This document shows positions 1 to 8,749 of a DNA stretch of 28,624 bases, piece after piece (within the stretch, counting starts at the first letter, position 1; each line of letters begins with the position of its first letter). The position numbers were made by a program, and so were the translations under genes. Below the pieces are notes generated by a model. That model searched no databases. It was not told the origin of the DNA and worked only from the letters and a program-made list of their open reading frames with translations. Origin of the DNA: an uncultured Ruminococcus sp. (lineage in GTDB: Bacteria > Bacillota > Clostridia > Oscillospirales > Ruminococcaceae); NCBI GenBank assembly GCA_937902395.1, contig CALGTV010000066.1:1-28624 (forward strand), read 5' to 3'.

Positions 1-51
1 ACATCATTTCTGCTCATCATCTTTGTCTACTAACATTTTAGGGATTGGTAT
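1..51 (-). repeat. MITE-like repeat family B, copy 1 (cut by window edge)
   Basis: Read on the minus strand, these bases match the start of the element at 11328-11486. Over the 53 positions that can be compared, about 50 are identical. The inner edge is the terminal motif ATACCAATCCCTAAAA. The copy ends 9 bases from the stop codon of the neighbouring permease gene, so it may also shape that transcript's 3' end. The rest of the element lies outside the window. Confidence 0.8.
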
Positions 52-60
52 AAAAACAAA

Positions 61-2397
61 TCATTCAGAAATGAGTTTATAAGCTGAAATTTTTCTTATA
101 TTTCCCGATACAAGATAGGTTATTGCGTAAATGAATACTGCAAGACCGATAACCGAAACAATTCCCACTGAAACAGGCACAAGGAAATCCGCTTTCATTA
201 CGCCGAATCTGCTGAAAATTAACGATACTATTTTATTTGTGAAATAACAGCCAAGAATTGCACCTATTATATTTCCGACTACAGAAACAGACATAGTTTC
301 TGTTGCAAGCTGCCCTCTGATTTGTTTGCTTGTGAAACCAATAGCCTTTTGTATGCCAAATTCGTGCTGTCGCCTTACGGTTACTGTTTTGATAATCAGA
401 TTTATAATAAGCGTTACAAAAAGCAGTATCAGAACTGCAAAAACAAATACAATTCCCTGCATCATAGCAAGAAGCGAGTTATCCTCATACAGCGTGAAAT
501 CTACATTTACAGCACCTGTAATCTTTTCTTTGTATTTATCCTTGAGCTTTGTGATAAATTCATCTGTACTGTCTGCATATCCGCTTCCTATTCCGCCTTT
601 AAGGTCAACGCACAAATGAGTATAATTCAGCGGAATATGCAGGCGGTTTATTCTCGCTTCCTCAGTGATATAACATCCCCAGCCCATTGATGATGTGGTC
701 TGCGTCAATCCTACAATAAGGAACTTTTCTGTATATGCACCGCAGCTGACTTCTATTTCTTCCCCCAATTCAACTTTAAGATGCTTTTTAATATTACCTG
801 ATATGACTATCTCGTTGTCATATTTAGGCGCCCTGCCTTCATAAATTCCGTCAAAACTGAAATCACTGTAATCATCGGCAGATTCAAGAATCACCTGATA
901 ATCACCTATAGCCGCCGCCATTTCTGAATTATATCTGTAAACCTTTTCAACCTCGTCCATTGCGGCAATTTCAGGAATTATATCATCATCAGTAATGAAA
1001 ACCGTAGTATTTTCGTGATTTGAAGATAGCAGTCTCATCATACGTGAATCATCAAAAATGACATTATATCCGAAAGCTATTACAAATGCTGTTGTAAAGC
1101 CAATTGCAATCATCATAACCATAAGGAGTACACTTTGCTTGCCCCAGTGGAATATTGCCTTGAATGGAAGAAGTATACCCAGTGAGCCTTTTGACTTATC
1201 AAGAGGAAAATGATTTTTCCTGAAATTATGAACATTCAAGCCCTGTCTTAACGCTGTAACAGGCTGTAATTCATTAATTCTTCTTGTAGAGAAAAATGAC
1301 ACCGCAATTGCCGCAAATGTAAGCAAGCCGGCTGTAGCCATAACGCAAAACCAGTCGATTTCGTATTCCCAGATGCAGAGTGCCTCTGTCCTTATAATCT
1401 GCTCCCATGTAGGCAGAAAAAGGTATGTAAGGCTAATACCAATTGCAGAAGCTGCTGCTGTTACTAATGCAAATTGCAGAATAATTGCAAGTCTTATCTG
1501 TATACTTGTATAGCCTAAAGCCTTTTGCACGCCGATATTTTTTATATCCTGTTCAATGCTGTTTGAAATCCTGAAATTAATTACAAGCAGGGTTATAACT
1601 ACCGCAATAAGAGAAAAAGCAATCATTACAGAAGAAAGTATATCAGGGAGATGCATTCTTGCAAATTCGGCATCGCTTCTTAAAATATTAAATGTGGTAA
1701 TTTCTTTTTTTCCAAACTCTTTTGTTATGCGGACGGAAATTTTTGCATCATCTTCGTTCTCATCTAATTTTATAAAATATGCTGTGTTGTTGTGAGATAT
1801 GGGATTCGCTGAAATTCTTTCATAATCTTCATCATTTACAAACATTGAATATCTGTATACGCCATTTCCGCCTGTCATCATTCGCTCGAAAAAGCCTGCA
1901 ACCATAAAGGTGTATTCTTCTTCGCCTATGGTGCATTTAAACTCCGTATCAAGCTCAGAATCCCAGTAATATTTGCATACAATAGGAAGATATATTGCAT
2001 TTTCGTAGGTATTCTCCGATAATTCCACCATTCCGGGATTATCGCATACACCAAAATTGCTGTATGGCTGAAAAAGAATATCTCCTATATTGTCATCTCC
2101 GCGGACTTCATTTGTAATAACTGTATGAATCATATCAGTATAGGAATATTCCGCAACTCCTGTCACATTGTCAAGACATTCATTAATAGCATTTGTATCC
2201 TTGCTTTCAACAACTGAGAGAATATGGGGTGTATCGTGTTCTTTTATTTTGGTTTCCCAGAGCGATTGATAGCCTCTTGCAGTGATAAAGCCTATGTAAA
2301 GCAGTGCAGAGGCAAATATTATAATAAAAAAGAATGAAATAGTCTGTTTTGCATCTTTTCTGATATTTGACTTAATCAGCTTGAAAATCTTGTTCAT
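61..2397 (-). CDS. FtsX-family ABC transporter permease (left module)
   Basis: This is a 778-residue membrane protein of the FtsX/MacB permease superfamily, working with the ATPase encoded just upstream. It has two FtsX-like units. Residues 19-40 form the first membrane helix, followed by an extracellular domain to about 250. Helices lie near 253-280, 305-331 and 353-373. A second unit starts with a helix near 425-448, then a second extracellular domain, then helices near 660-685, 712-735 and 745-768. The family cytoplasmic motif appears twice, as IGVQKALG and FGIQKAIG, and PVTALRQG follows the first unit. The start is set by AAGGAG upstream of the ATG, and the gene begins 11 bases after the ATPase stop. 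Linkage to a kinase and regulator suggests peptide antibiotic sensing or export, but the substrate cannot be read from sequence. Confidence 0.93.
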   Translation of the reverse strand: MNKIFKLIKSNIRKDAKQTISFFFIIIFASALLYIGFITARGYQSLWETKIKEHDTPHILSVVESKDTNAINECLDNVTGVAEYSYTDMIHTVITNEVRGDDNIGDILFQPYSNFGVCDNPGMVELSENTYENAIYLPIVCKYYWDSELDTEFKCTIGEEEYTFMVAGFFERMMTGGNGVYRYSMFVNDEDYERISANPISHNNTAYFIKLDENEDDAKISVRITKEFGKKEITTFNILRSDAEFARMHLPDILSSVMIAFSLIAVVITLLVINFRISNSIEQDIKNIGVQKALGYTSIQIRLAIILQFALVTAAASAIGISLTYLFLPTWEQIIRTEALCIWEYEIDWFCVMATAGLLTFAAIAVSFFSTRRINELQPVTALRQGLNVHNFRKNHFPLDKSKGSLGILLPFKAIFHWGKQSVLLMVMMIAIGFTTAFVIAFGYNVIFDDSRMMRLLSSNHENTTVFITDDDIIPEIAAMDEVEKVYRYNSEMAAAIGDYQVILESADDYSDFSFDGIYEGRAPKYDNEIVISGNIKKHLKVELGEEIEVSCGAYTEKFLIVGLTQTTSSMGWGCYITEEARINRLHIPLNYTHLCVDLKGGIGSGYADSTDEFITKLKDKYKEKITGAVNVDFTLYEDNSLLAMMQGIVFVFAVLILLFVTLIINLIIKTVTVRRQHEFGIQKAIGFTSKQIRGQLATETMSVSVVGNIIGAILGCYFTNKIVSLIFSRFGVMKADFLVPVSVGIVSVIGLAVFIYAITYLVSGNIRKISAYKLISE

Positions 2398-2408
2398 ATC
2401 CGCACTCC

Positions 2409-3170
2409 TTACCAGTTCATTTCTTTAAGGAATGTACGAAGCTTTTCATGGCGTTCTTTATCGCCGCTGATATATTTACCAAGGTCACATTCACCGCATA
2501 CAGTGCCGTCTTTGACGTATATTATTCTGTTTCCTCGTCTTGCCGATTTCATATCATGAGTAACCATAACGACAGACTGTCCCTCATTACTTATTTCTGA
2601 CAATATATCAAGAACCGCGTCGCTGTTTGAGCTGTTAAGCGCTCCTGTAGGTTCATCAGCAAATACTACATCCGGGGAGTTTATAACTGCCCTTACAATG
2701 CCTGCTCGCTGAGTTTCACCTCCCGAAAGCTGAGAGGGGAATTTCTTTTGCAGCTTTTCATCAAGTCCAACTTTTGCAAAGAGTTTTTTTGCCTTTTCGA
2801 TAAGCTCTTTTTTCTTTTGCCCTGTGAGAAGTCCTGCGCTGAGGACGTTATCCATAATACTCATGGAATCCATAAGGTGAATCTGCTGAAACACAAAGCC
2901 ACAGTGTTTTCTGCGGAATATTGCAAGCTTATCGCTGGAATAATCGGAAATAACCTCACCTGAAAAAGTGATTTTTCCCAGAGTAGGCTTGTCCATTCCT
3001 GAAAGCGCGTACAACAGCGTTGACTTTCCTGCACCTGATGAACCCATAATTACAGTGAAATCCCCTTCATATATTTCAAGGTCAAGATTTTTAATAATAT
3101 GCTGCTGTAAGCCGCCGTTTGAAAAGGTTTTGCACAGCTTTTCAGTTTTAATCAATACTTTTTTGCTCAT
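2409..3170 (-). CDS. ABC transporter ATP-binding protein (left module)
   Basis: This 253-residue nucleotide-binding subunit has Walker A GSSGAGKS at 43-50, a Q-loop in FVFQQ near 92-96, signature LSGGETQR at 148-155, Walker B VVFADEPTGAL at 168-178 and the H-loop VTHD at 203-206. All residues needed for ATP hydrolysis are present. It belongs to the MacB/LolD-like group that powers FtsX permeases by conformational transmission rather than classical import. The C-terminal ending EMNW is typical of this group in Firmicutes. The start has GGAGTAAC upstream. The 103-base gap after the kinase gene holds its own promoter and probable regulator-binding repeats, so transporter expression may be inducible independently of the regulator genes. 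Confidence 0.95.
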   Translation of the reverse strand: MSKKVLIKTEKLCKTFSNGGLQQHIIKNLDLEIYEGDFTVIMGSSGAGKSTLLYALSGMDKPTLGKITFSGEVISDYSSDKLAIFRRKHCGFVFQQIHLMDSMSIMDNVLSAGLLTGQKKKELIEKAKKLFAKVGLDEKLQKKFPSQLSGGETQRAGIVRAVINSPDVVFADEPTGALNSSNSDAVLDILSEISNEGQSVVMVTHDMKSARRGNRIIYVKDGTVCGECDLGKYISGDKERHEKLRTFLKEMNW

Positions 3171-3219
3171 AACTGTTACTCCGTATCCAATAAATTTACA
3201 AGCATCAGCCTGTATTTTT

Positions 3220-3248
3220 ATTATACTTTTTATTTTCTTAACTGTCTT
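3220..3248 (-). promoter_or_regulatory. Promoter of left ATPase-permease genes
   Basis: On the minus strand AAGACA (3248-3243) and TATAAT (3225-3220) are separated by 17 bases. The promoter lies in the gap between the kinase and ATPase genes. The -35 box is weak and sits inside direct TTAAG repeats, as expected of a promoter that depends on a response-regulator activator. Confidence 0.65.
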
Positions 3249-3273
3249 TATCTGATTCTTAACAGTTCCTTAA
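3237..3273 (-). promoter_or_regulatory. TTAAG direct repeats, likely OmpR-type regulator site
   Basis: Reading the minus strand from the kinase stop codon, TTAAG occurs at 3273-3269, 3262-3258 and 3241-3237, with a degenerate TAAAG between the last two. Spacing is 11 bases and then 21, so all half-sites fall on one helix face. The last begins 16 bases upstream of the TATAAT box. OmpR-family regulators bind such phased direct repeats. The regulator at 4545-5234 is the natural candidate. Confidence 0.6.
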
Positions 3274-4548
3274 TTATGACATCAAAATTCTTAATTCTGT
3301 GCAAAATCCCTTTTCTGTATTGTAACAGCTGATACTTCCGCCCATTTTTTCAATAAGCTGTGCAGATATGTATAATCCCAATCCGCTGCCGCTTTTTCCG
3401 TTGGAATTTGAACCGCGCCTGAATTTTTTCGTAATAAGCGGCAAATCTTCATCTGGCACACCTCCGCCAAAATCGGAGATTTTTATTACAAGAAAATCAT
3501 TATCAATTTCAGTGGATACTTCAATAGATGTATCTGCGTATTTGTATGAGTTGAAAATTATATTATCAAAAACTTGTCCAAGACGAAGCTTGTCCGCAGA
3601 TACAATACAATCGGGTATATCAAGCTTTGAAATCTGCTTTTTGAAATCGCTTGATTCGATTAGTTCCGTAATTTCATCGCTGCTTACATCTGATATTTCA
3701 ACATGAAGCTGATTCAGTTCTTCCATTGTGGAATTGAAAAGGTCAGTTATCAGTTTATCAATCTGATTCGCTTTTTCGATGATTCGTGTGAGCTTTTCCT
3801 GCTGCTTTTCGTCATTTGCAGTAACCTGCATAACTTCGGAAATAGCTGTAATAGAGGCTACGGGAGTTTTTATATCGTGGGAAAGCTGTGCCACAAGCTC
3901 CTGCTTGCTTATATTTGCAAGACGTTCACGCTCTTTTGAAGCCGCAAGTTCAGTGCGCATAAGGTCAAAGCTTTCAGTAAAATCACCGAAAATATTACTT
4001 TTATCCATATCAAGAGGAATATCGAGCTCACCTCTTGCAACATTTGCGGCAAATCTTTTCAGCTTTTCAAAAGGTCTGATAATCTTGCGGTTAAGGTACA
4101 AATAATAAGCTAATATAAGAATAATGACGATTAAATTTGTTATAAGAGATGTTATAATTATGCTTTTCTGCTTGCTAGAAATTATTCTCCTTGCGTCATT
4201 TGGAATAATCAGCCAGCCGATTATTTCCTTATCTGATTCAATTGCCCTTATAGTGCAGCGTTCAGCAGAAGCATCTACAACAGAAGTGGGTATATCCTTA
4301 TAGGTTGTCATAAGCAGATTATCATTGCGGTCAATTACTGCATAATCGAAATCATAGGGACTTTCAATAATATCAGCTTTTTCAGAAGAAAGGCTGTTCC
4401 AGTTTTCTGCGGCGGTGTAAATTGCTTCGTTTATCTGAATTGTATCAAGTCGGGCACTTTCCTTACATTCGCTCATAACAATAAATGCGGATATACCGTT
4501 GATAATTATGAGGAGAATTAAAAATAATATTAAATTTTTCTTTTTCAT
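3274..4548 (-). CDS. Sensor histidine kinase (left module)
   Basis: This is a 424-residue membrane kinase that should phosphorylate the regulator encoded just upstream. The first membrane helix is near residues 5-25, an extracellular sensor of about 100 residues follows, and the second helix is near 128-151. A HAMP-like linker follows to about 205. The dimerisation/phosphoacceptor box is QLSHDIKTP with His224. The catalytic domain has the N-box around Asn333 (DNIIFNSYKYA), the G1 box DFGGGVP at 359-365 and the G2 box GSGLGL at 387-392, all intact. The start overlaps the regulator stop by 4 bases, indicating translational coupling, and AAAGGAT lies upstream. The ligand is unknown. The sensor is larger than the very short loop of BceS-type kinases, so it may detect a signal directly. 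Confidence 0.94.
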   Translation of the reverse strand: MKKKNLILFLILLIIINGISAFIVMSECKESARLDTIQINEAIYTAAENWNSLSSEKADIIESPYDFDYAVIDRNDNLLMTTYKDIPTSVVDASAERCTIRAIESDKEIIGWLIIPNDARRIISSKQKSIIITSLITNLIVIILILAYYLYLNRKIIRPFEKLKRFAANVARGELDIPLDMDKSNIFGDFTESFDLMRTELAASKERERLANISKQELVAQLSHDIKTPVASITAISEVMQVTANDEKQQEKLTRIIEKANQIDKLITDLFNSTMEELNQLHVEISDVSSDEITELIESSDFKKQISKLDIPDCIVSADKLRLGQVFDNIIFNSYKYADTSIEVSTEIDNDFLVIKISDFGGGVPDEDLPLITKKFRRGSNSNGKSGSGLGLYISAQLIEKMGGSISCYNTEKGFCTELRILMS

Positions 4549-5234
4549 AGGCTATCCTTTTGGAATATATATCCTGTACCCCATACAGTCTGTATAAATT
4601 GCGGTTCATTGGGATTTTCTTCAAGCTTTTCCCGTAAATGCCTTATATGCACGTTGAGAGTGCCGTCACTTGTAAATTTATCCTCCCAGACGTTATCAAA
4701 CAACTCATTTTTGTCAATTACACGGTTTGGATTTTTTACAAAATAGGAGAGAAGCTTGTATTCCATTGATTTAAGCTTCAATGGTTCGCCTTTTCGTTTA
4801 ACAGTTTTCGCATCAAGGTTTATTTCAACATCGCCGAATCTGATTATTTCAGTTTGTGAAGTATTGCTTTCTTCATAGCGTTTCAGTACGGCTTTGACTT
4901 TTGCGCATAGTACGCCCAAAGAAAATGGTTTGCAGATGTAATCATCTCCGCCGATGTTGAGGGCAATAATCATATCGTCCTCGCTTGAACGGGCACTTAT
5001 GAAGAATATGGGGATATTCATTTCTTTTCTGATTTTTTTGCACAGCTCAAATCCTGAATTTTCACCTAAGTTTATATCGAGAAGTATAAGCTCCGCTTGA
5101 TTTTTCTTAAAAAATTCCATACATGAATCGCTGTCATATACGCAGAATGTGGGGACATCGAACATATTGAAATATTCGGCAATTGAATCGGCAAGGTCTT
5201 TTTCGTCATCAACTACAAGACATTTGTATTTCAT
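4545..5234 (-). CDS. OmpR-family response regulator (left module)
   Basis: This 229-residue regulator has a receiver domain at about 3-118 with acidic pair Asp9/Asp10, phosphoacceptor Asp53, Ser80 and Lys102. A winged-helix DNA-binding domain at about 130-226 ends in the typical TVWGTGYIF strand. It is the first gene of the left operon and is preceded by AAGGAG at good spacing. Its likely targets are its own transporter genes, where phased TTAAG repeats lie upstream of the ATPase. It is divergent from the right-hand permease gene, whose promoter carries a similar repeat, so cross-regulation is possible but unproven. Confidence 0.95.
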   Translation of the reverse strand: MKYKCLVVDDEKDLADSIAEYFNMFDVPTFCVYDSDSCMEFFKKNQAELILLDINLGENSGFELCKKIRKEMNIPIFFISARSSEDDMIIALNIGGDDYICKPFSLGVLCAKVKAVLKRYEESNTSQTEIIRFGDVEINLDAKTVKRKGEPLKLKSMEYKLLSYFVKNPNRVIDKNELFDNVWEDKFTSDGTLNVHIRHLREKLEENPNEPQFIQTVWGTGYIFQKDSL

Positions 5235-5284
5235 AATAAGCTCCTTTCGGATATGTTTTTTACATAGAGTGAACCCCTTGATTT

Positions 5285-5313
5285 ATTATACTATAAAATC
5301 TTTTGCTTGTCTA
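5285..5313 (-). promoter_or_regulatory. Promoter of left regulator-kinase operon
   Basis: On the minus strand TAGACA (5313-5308) and TATAAT (5290-5285) have a 17-base spacer, close to the vegetative sigma consensus. Transcription would start near 5278, giving a leader of about 45 nt before the regulator ATG at 5234. No TTAAG repeat is seen here, so this promoter may be constitutive. Confidence 0.75.
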
Positions 5314-5442
5314 TAGGCGTGTTTTTAAACAGTGTATTAGTTCTCTGAATAAAAACCCCCTCCATATATAGTCTGAAATGAGCCTTTTTCCAACGGAAAA
5401 ATGTTGATTATTGAAAAATTTTTGAAAAGTTTGGATACATGC

Positions 5443-5490
5443 ATAATTATAAACAGCGATTTTTGTATAATACACAAATAATTATAAACA
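5443..5490. repeat. Direct repeat ATAATTATAAACA, two copies
   Basis: The identical 13-mer ATAATTATAAACA is found at 5443-5455 and 5478-5490, with starts 35 bases apart. It lies in the divergent control region upstream of the right-hand permease promoter. It could be a regulator-binding pair, but its AT-richness in AT-rich DNA makes this uncertain. Confidence 0.45.
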
Positions 5491-5520
5491 TTTTTATTGT
5501 TGAAAACTGCATTTTCAGAT

Positions 5521-5553
5521 TTAAGGATTTTTTAATAATTTCCATGTTATAAT
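5521..5553 (+). promoter_or_regulatory. Extended -10 promoter with phased TTAAG/TTAAT repeat (right module)
   Basis: TGTTATAAT (5545-5553) is an extended -10 element with no good -35 box. In place of a -35 box are TTAAGGA at 5521 and TTAATAA at 5532, an 11-base direct repeat whose second half-site begins 16 bases upstream of TATAAT. This is the same geometry as in the left module. The predicted start near 5560 supports translation from 5585, not from the ATG at 5552 that overlaps the -10 box. Confidence 0.6.
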
Positions 5554-5584
5554 GAAATCACAACAAGGAAAGGAGTTGGGAAAA

Positions 5585-7963
5585 ATGTTTCTCAATATAC
5601 TCAAAAAGGATTTAAAAAGAAAAAGGGCTATGAATATAATTCTGCTTATATTCATAACCATTGCCACAATGTTTGTGTCGTCAAGCGTAAATAATATCAT
5701 AAGCGTTACGACAGCACTGGACGATTATTTTGAAATGGCTGGTGTGCCCGATTACTTTGCAGCAACTGTAAATAAGGGAACAGGTGAAGATCCATACGAT
5801 ACTATAAAAAATGCTAAAAGTATAGACAGTTTTAAAACAGAGGAGATGTTTTATTTACCTGATTCTGCTATAATCAAAGACAACGAACCTTTGTCAGGCG
5901 GAGGCGGTACACGTATTTTACAAAGTGACAGCGATATGGCTTTGAATTATTTCCTTGAGGATAACAGTATTCTGAAAAGTGTTCCAAAGGGAAAAGTGTA
6001 TATGACTTCTATTGTCGAGGATAATACTGACATTGAAATTGGTGATAAAATTACTATTGAATTTGAGGGCATAAGCTGTGATTTAACTTATGCAGGAAGT
6101 ATCAAAGACGCTTTATTAGGCTCGCAGATGATGGGTTCAATAAGATATATCGTTAATTCCGAAGATTTTGAAATTTTTAATTCAAATGAAAGTATAAAGA
6201 ACAGCAGCGGCGGTGTGCTTTATTACATCAATACGAAAGATGTAAATAAAACTGTTGAAGAATTATCCGGCGCTACATCAAAATATGCATTTCGTGGCGA
6301 CAGAACACTGCTTACTTTTTCTTATGTCTTTGATATGATTATAACAGGAATACTTCTTGTAGTCAGCATTATTCTTATTGCAGTTGCTTTTGTTGTACTC
6401 CGTTTCACAATAACTTTTACGTTGTCAGAAGAATACCGTGAAATCGGTGTTATGAAAGCTATTGGTATAAGTAATTCTAAAATCCGTGGACTTTATCTTG
6501 TGAAATATACAGCACTTGCTGTTATCGGTGCTGTAATCGGTCTTGGTTTAAGCTTCCCATTCGGTGAGATGCTTATGAAAGTTTCGGCAAAATCAATTAT
6601 TATTAATAACCAAAATACACTTGTAACAAATATACTTTGTTCTGTTCTTGTTATAGCAGTAATTGTACTGTTTTGCTATGGCTGTACAGGAAAGGTTAAG
6701 AAGTTATCGCCTATTGACGCTATACGCAACGGTCAGACCGGTGAAAGATTCCGCAAAAAGAGCCTTATGAGTCTTGGAAGGTCAAAGCTGAATACAACAC
6801 CATTTCTTGCAATCAATGATATAATAAGCAGCCCTAAAAGATTTGGTATTATTTCTCTTACTTTTGTTTTATGTCTGTCACTTCTGCTTATACTTTCGAC
6901 AACAGTTAAAACACTTAAAAGTGATACACTTCTGAAGTGTTTTTCAGTTTCTGATTTTGATTTATCTGTAAACAATAGTGAAGAAGTGTTTAATTATATG
7001 AAAGAAAACGGACAGGAAAAATGCAAGGAAGATATGGCTGAAATAGAAAATACTCTTGCACAAAATGGTATACCTGCGGAATGTAAAATGGAATTTCAGA
7101 TTAATCTCCCTGTGGAACACGGAAAGATTAAAAGCCAGATTTTTACTACGCAGGGTGTAGGCACAACAATGGATATGTACGAATATATGGAGGGAACACC
7201 ACCGCAGAATGATTACGAAATTGCAATTACAAAAAGTGCCGCAGATATTTTAAACGCACATATAGGCGATACTATAAAAATTGAAACAATGGAAGGAAAA
7301 GACGATTACTTAATAACTGCAATTTATCAGACAATGGCAAATCAGGGAACGCAGATAAGAATATATTCAGACAAAAAAATGAACTACTTACAGGTTACAG
7401 GTGCTATGTATTTGCAGATTAAATTTACAGATAGCCCAGATGATAAGGAAATAAGCCGCCGCATTGATGAAATAAAAAAGCTTTATCCGCAATATAAGGA
7501 ATTCAAAACGGGTGCTGAATTTGTTGAAGAAACAACAGCTGTTGCAGAGCCGCTCAACGCTATAAAGCTTATGTTCTCTGCACTTACAATTATTTTAACT
7601 GCCCTTATAACCGTACTTATGGAACGTTCATTTATTGCAAAAGAACAGGGCGAAATTGCTCTCATGAAAGCTGTAGGTATAAAAAACAGCAAAATCTACG
7701 CATATCATACGCTTAGATTCTTATTTGTAGGAATTATTGCAATTATTATAGGCGAAATTTTTGCAATGCCTCTTACACACCTCTGTATTGACCCTGTTTT
7801 CAAGATGATGGGTTTGGAACTTGCAGTTGATTATGTTGTAAATCCCCTTGAAATGTGGCTGATTTTCCCTGTTATTATACTTGCAGTCACAGCAATAAGC
7901 GCTTATCTCACATCTCTTTATACAAGAAAAATAAAAGCCTCTGATGTTTCAGGCATCGAATAA
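5585..7963 (+). CDS. FtsX-family ABC transporter permease (right module)
   Basis: This is a membrane permease of 792 residues with the same two-unit FtsX plan as the left-hand permease, although the two are clearly diverged. There is an N-terminal helix near 16-36 and a large extracellular domain. A three-helix block follows, with the cytoplasmic motif EIGVMKAIG and then PIDAIRNG. The second unit has its own extracellular domain and repeats the motif as EIALMKAVG before the last helices. I chose ATG 5585 because AAGGAAAGGAG ends 9 bases upstream. The in-frame ATG at 5552 sits in the -10 box and adds 11 hydrophilic residues. The ATPase gene follows after 14 bases. The substrate is unknown, with antimicrobial peptides a family-based guess. 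Confidence 0.93.
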   Translation: MFLNILKKDLKRKRAMNIILLIFITIATMFVSSSVNNIISVTTALDDYFEMAGVPDYFAATVNKGTGEDPYDTIKNAKSIDSFKTEEMFYLPDSAIIKDNEPLSGGGGTRILQSDSDMALNYFLEDNSILKSVPKGKVYMTSIVEDNTDIEIGDKITIEFEGISCDLTYAGSIKDALLGSQMMGSIRYIVNSEDFEIFNSNESIKNSSGGVLYYINTKDVNKTVEELSGATSKYAFRGDRTLLTFSYVFDMIITGILLVVSIILIAVAFVVLRFTITFTLSEEYREIGVMKAIGISNSKIRGLYLVKYTALAVIGAVIGLGLSFPFGEMLMKVSAKSIIINNQNTLVTNILCSVLVIAVIVLFCYGCTGKVKKLSPIDAIRNGQTGERFRKKSLMSLGRSKLNTTPFLAINDIISSPKRFGIISLTFVLCLSLLLILSTTVKTLKSDTLLKCFSVSDFDLSVNNSEEVFNYMKENGQEKCKEDMAEIENTLAQNGIPAECKMEFQINLPVEHGKIKSQIFTTQGVGTTMDMYEYMEGTPPQNDYEIAITKSAADILNAHIGDTIKIETMEGKDDYLITAIYQTMANQGTQIRIYSDKKMNYLQVTGAMYLQIKFTDSPDDKEISRRIDEIKKLYPQYKEFKTGAEFVEETTAVAEPLNAIKLMFSALTIILTALITVLMERSFIAKEQGEIALMKAVGIKNSKIYAYHTLRFLFVGIIAIIIGEIFAMPLTHLCIDPVFKMMGLELAVDYVVNPLEMWLIFPVIILAVTAISAYLTSLYTRKIKASDVSGIE

Positions 7964-7977
7964 GAAAGGATTAAATT

Positions 7978-8742
7978 ATGAATATTTTAGAAGTAAAAGA
8001 CCTTTGCAAAACATATATCGTCAACAAGCGTCAGAACAACGTTCTGAAAAATGTTAATTTCAATATCAGTGAGGGAGAAATGGTAGCTGTTATGGGTCCA
8101 TCAGGCTCAGGTAAGTCTACACTGCTTTACACTGTTTCGGGTATGGATTCTCTCACATCGGGTACAGTGCTTTTTTCAGGCAAGGATATAAGCAAAATGA
8201 ATTCAAAAGAACTTGCTGAACTGCGACTCGATGAAATGGGTTTTATTTTCCAGCAGATGTATATGCTGAAAAATCTCACAGTGCTTGATAATATAATCCT
8301 CCCTGTGCTCCAGTCTAAAAAGAATAACAAAAGCCGCAAGGAAATCGTGGAGCAGGCACATCAGCTTATGCGCAAGCTTGATATAATTGAAATTGCCGAC
8401 AACGACATTAACGAAGTATCGGGGGGACAGATCCAAAGAGCCTGCATCTGCCGCAGTATGATAAATAATCCTAAGATGATTTTTGCCGATGAGCCTACAG
8501 GTGCGCTGAACAGAACATCTTCCGATGAAGTAATGAAAGAACTGACAAAGCTGAATAATGACGGAACTACCATAATGCTTGTAACTCACGACGTAAAAGT
8601 TGCTGCAAAATGCACAAGAATTTTATATATAGTTGACGGAAACATAAAAGGAGAGTATAATTTAAATAGGTACGAAAATGACAACCAGCTGAGAGAGCGT
8701 GAACGTGCGCTGAATAACTGGCTGTTGGATTTGGGCTGGTAA
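7978..8742 (+). CDS. ABC transporter ATP-binding protein (right module)
   Basis: This 254-residue ATPase partners the permease just upstream. Walker A is GPSGSGKS at 40-47, the Q-loop is in FIFQQ near 89-93, the signature is VSGGQIQR at 147-154, Walker B is MIFADEPTGAL at 167-177 and the H-loop is VTHD at 202-205. All catalytic motifs are intact. It ends in LDLGW, matching the W-ending tail of the left-hand ATPase, which places both in the same FtsX-coupled subgroup. AAAGGATT precedes the start. A strong hairpin lies between its stop and the following regulator gene. Confidence 0.95.
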   Translation: MNILEVKDLCKTYIVNKRQNNVLKNVNFNISEGEMVAVMGPSGSGKSTLLYTVSGMDSLTSGTVLFSGKDISKMNSKELAELRLDEMGFIFQQMYMLKNLTVLDNIILPVLQSKKNNKSRKEIVEQAHQLMRKLDIIEIADNDINEVSGGQIQRACICRSMINNPKMIFADEPTGALNRTSSDEVMKELTKLNNDGTTIMLVTHDVKVAAKCTRILYIVDGNIKGEYNLNRYENDNQLRERERALNNWLLDLGW

Positions 8743-8749
8743 TACATTT

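Larger units (their letters stand above)
5235..5584. other. Divergent intergenic control region between the two modules
   Basis: This roughly 350-base AT-rich gap holds no gene. It contains the left-operon promoter (5285-5313) and a perfect TTTTTCC-AAC-GGAAAAA inverted repeat (5385-5401). Two copies of ATAATTATAAACA follow, at 5443-5455 and 5478-5490. Further on are a TGAAAA-N5-TTTTCA palindrome around 5500-5516, the phased TTAAG/TTAAT pair (5521-5536) and an extended -10 promoter (5545-5553). Confidence 0.8.

Noticed and set aside
61..5234. Naming the left module bceRSAB or vraFG
   Set aside because: The kinase has a larger extracellular sensor than BceS-type kinases, and the permease has two large extracellular domains, unlike the single one of BceB. 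A specific gene name would be a guess.
5552..5584. Earlier ATG start for the right-hand permease
   Set aside because: The ATG overlaps the -10 box and has no ribosome site, while the ATG at 5585 has an excellent one.
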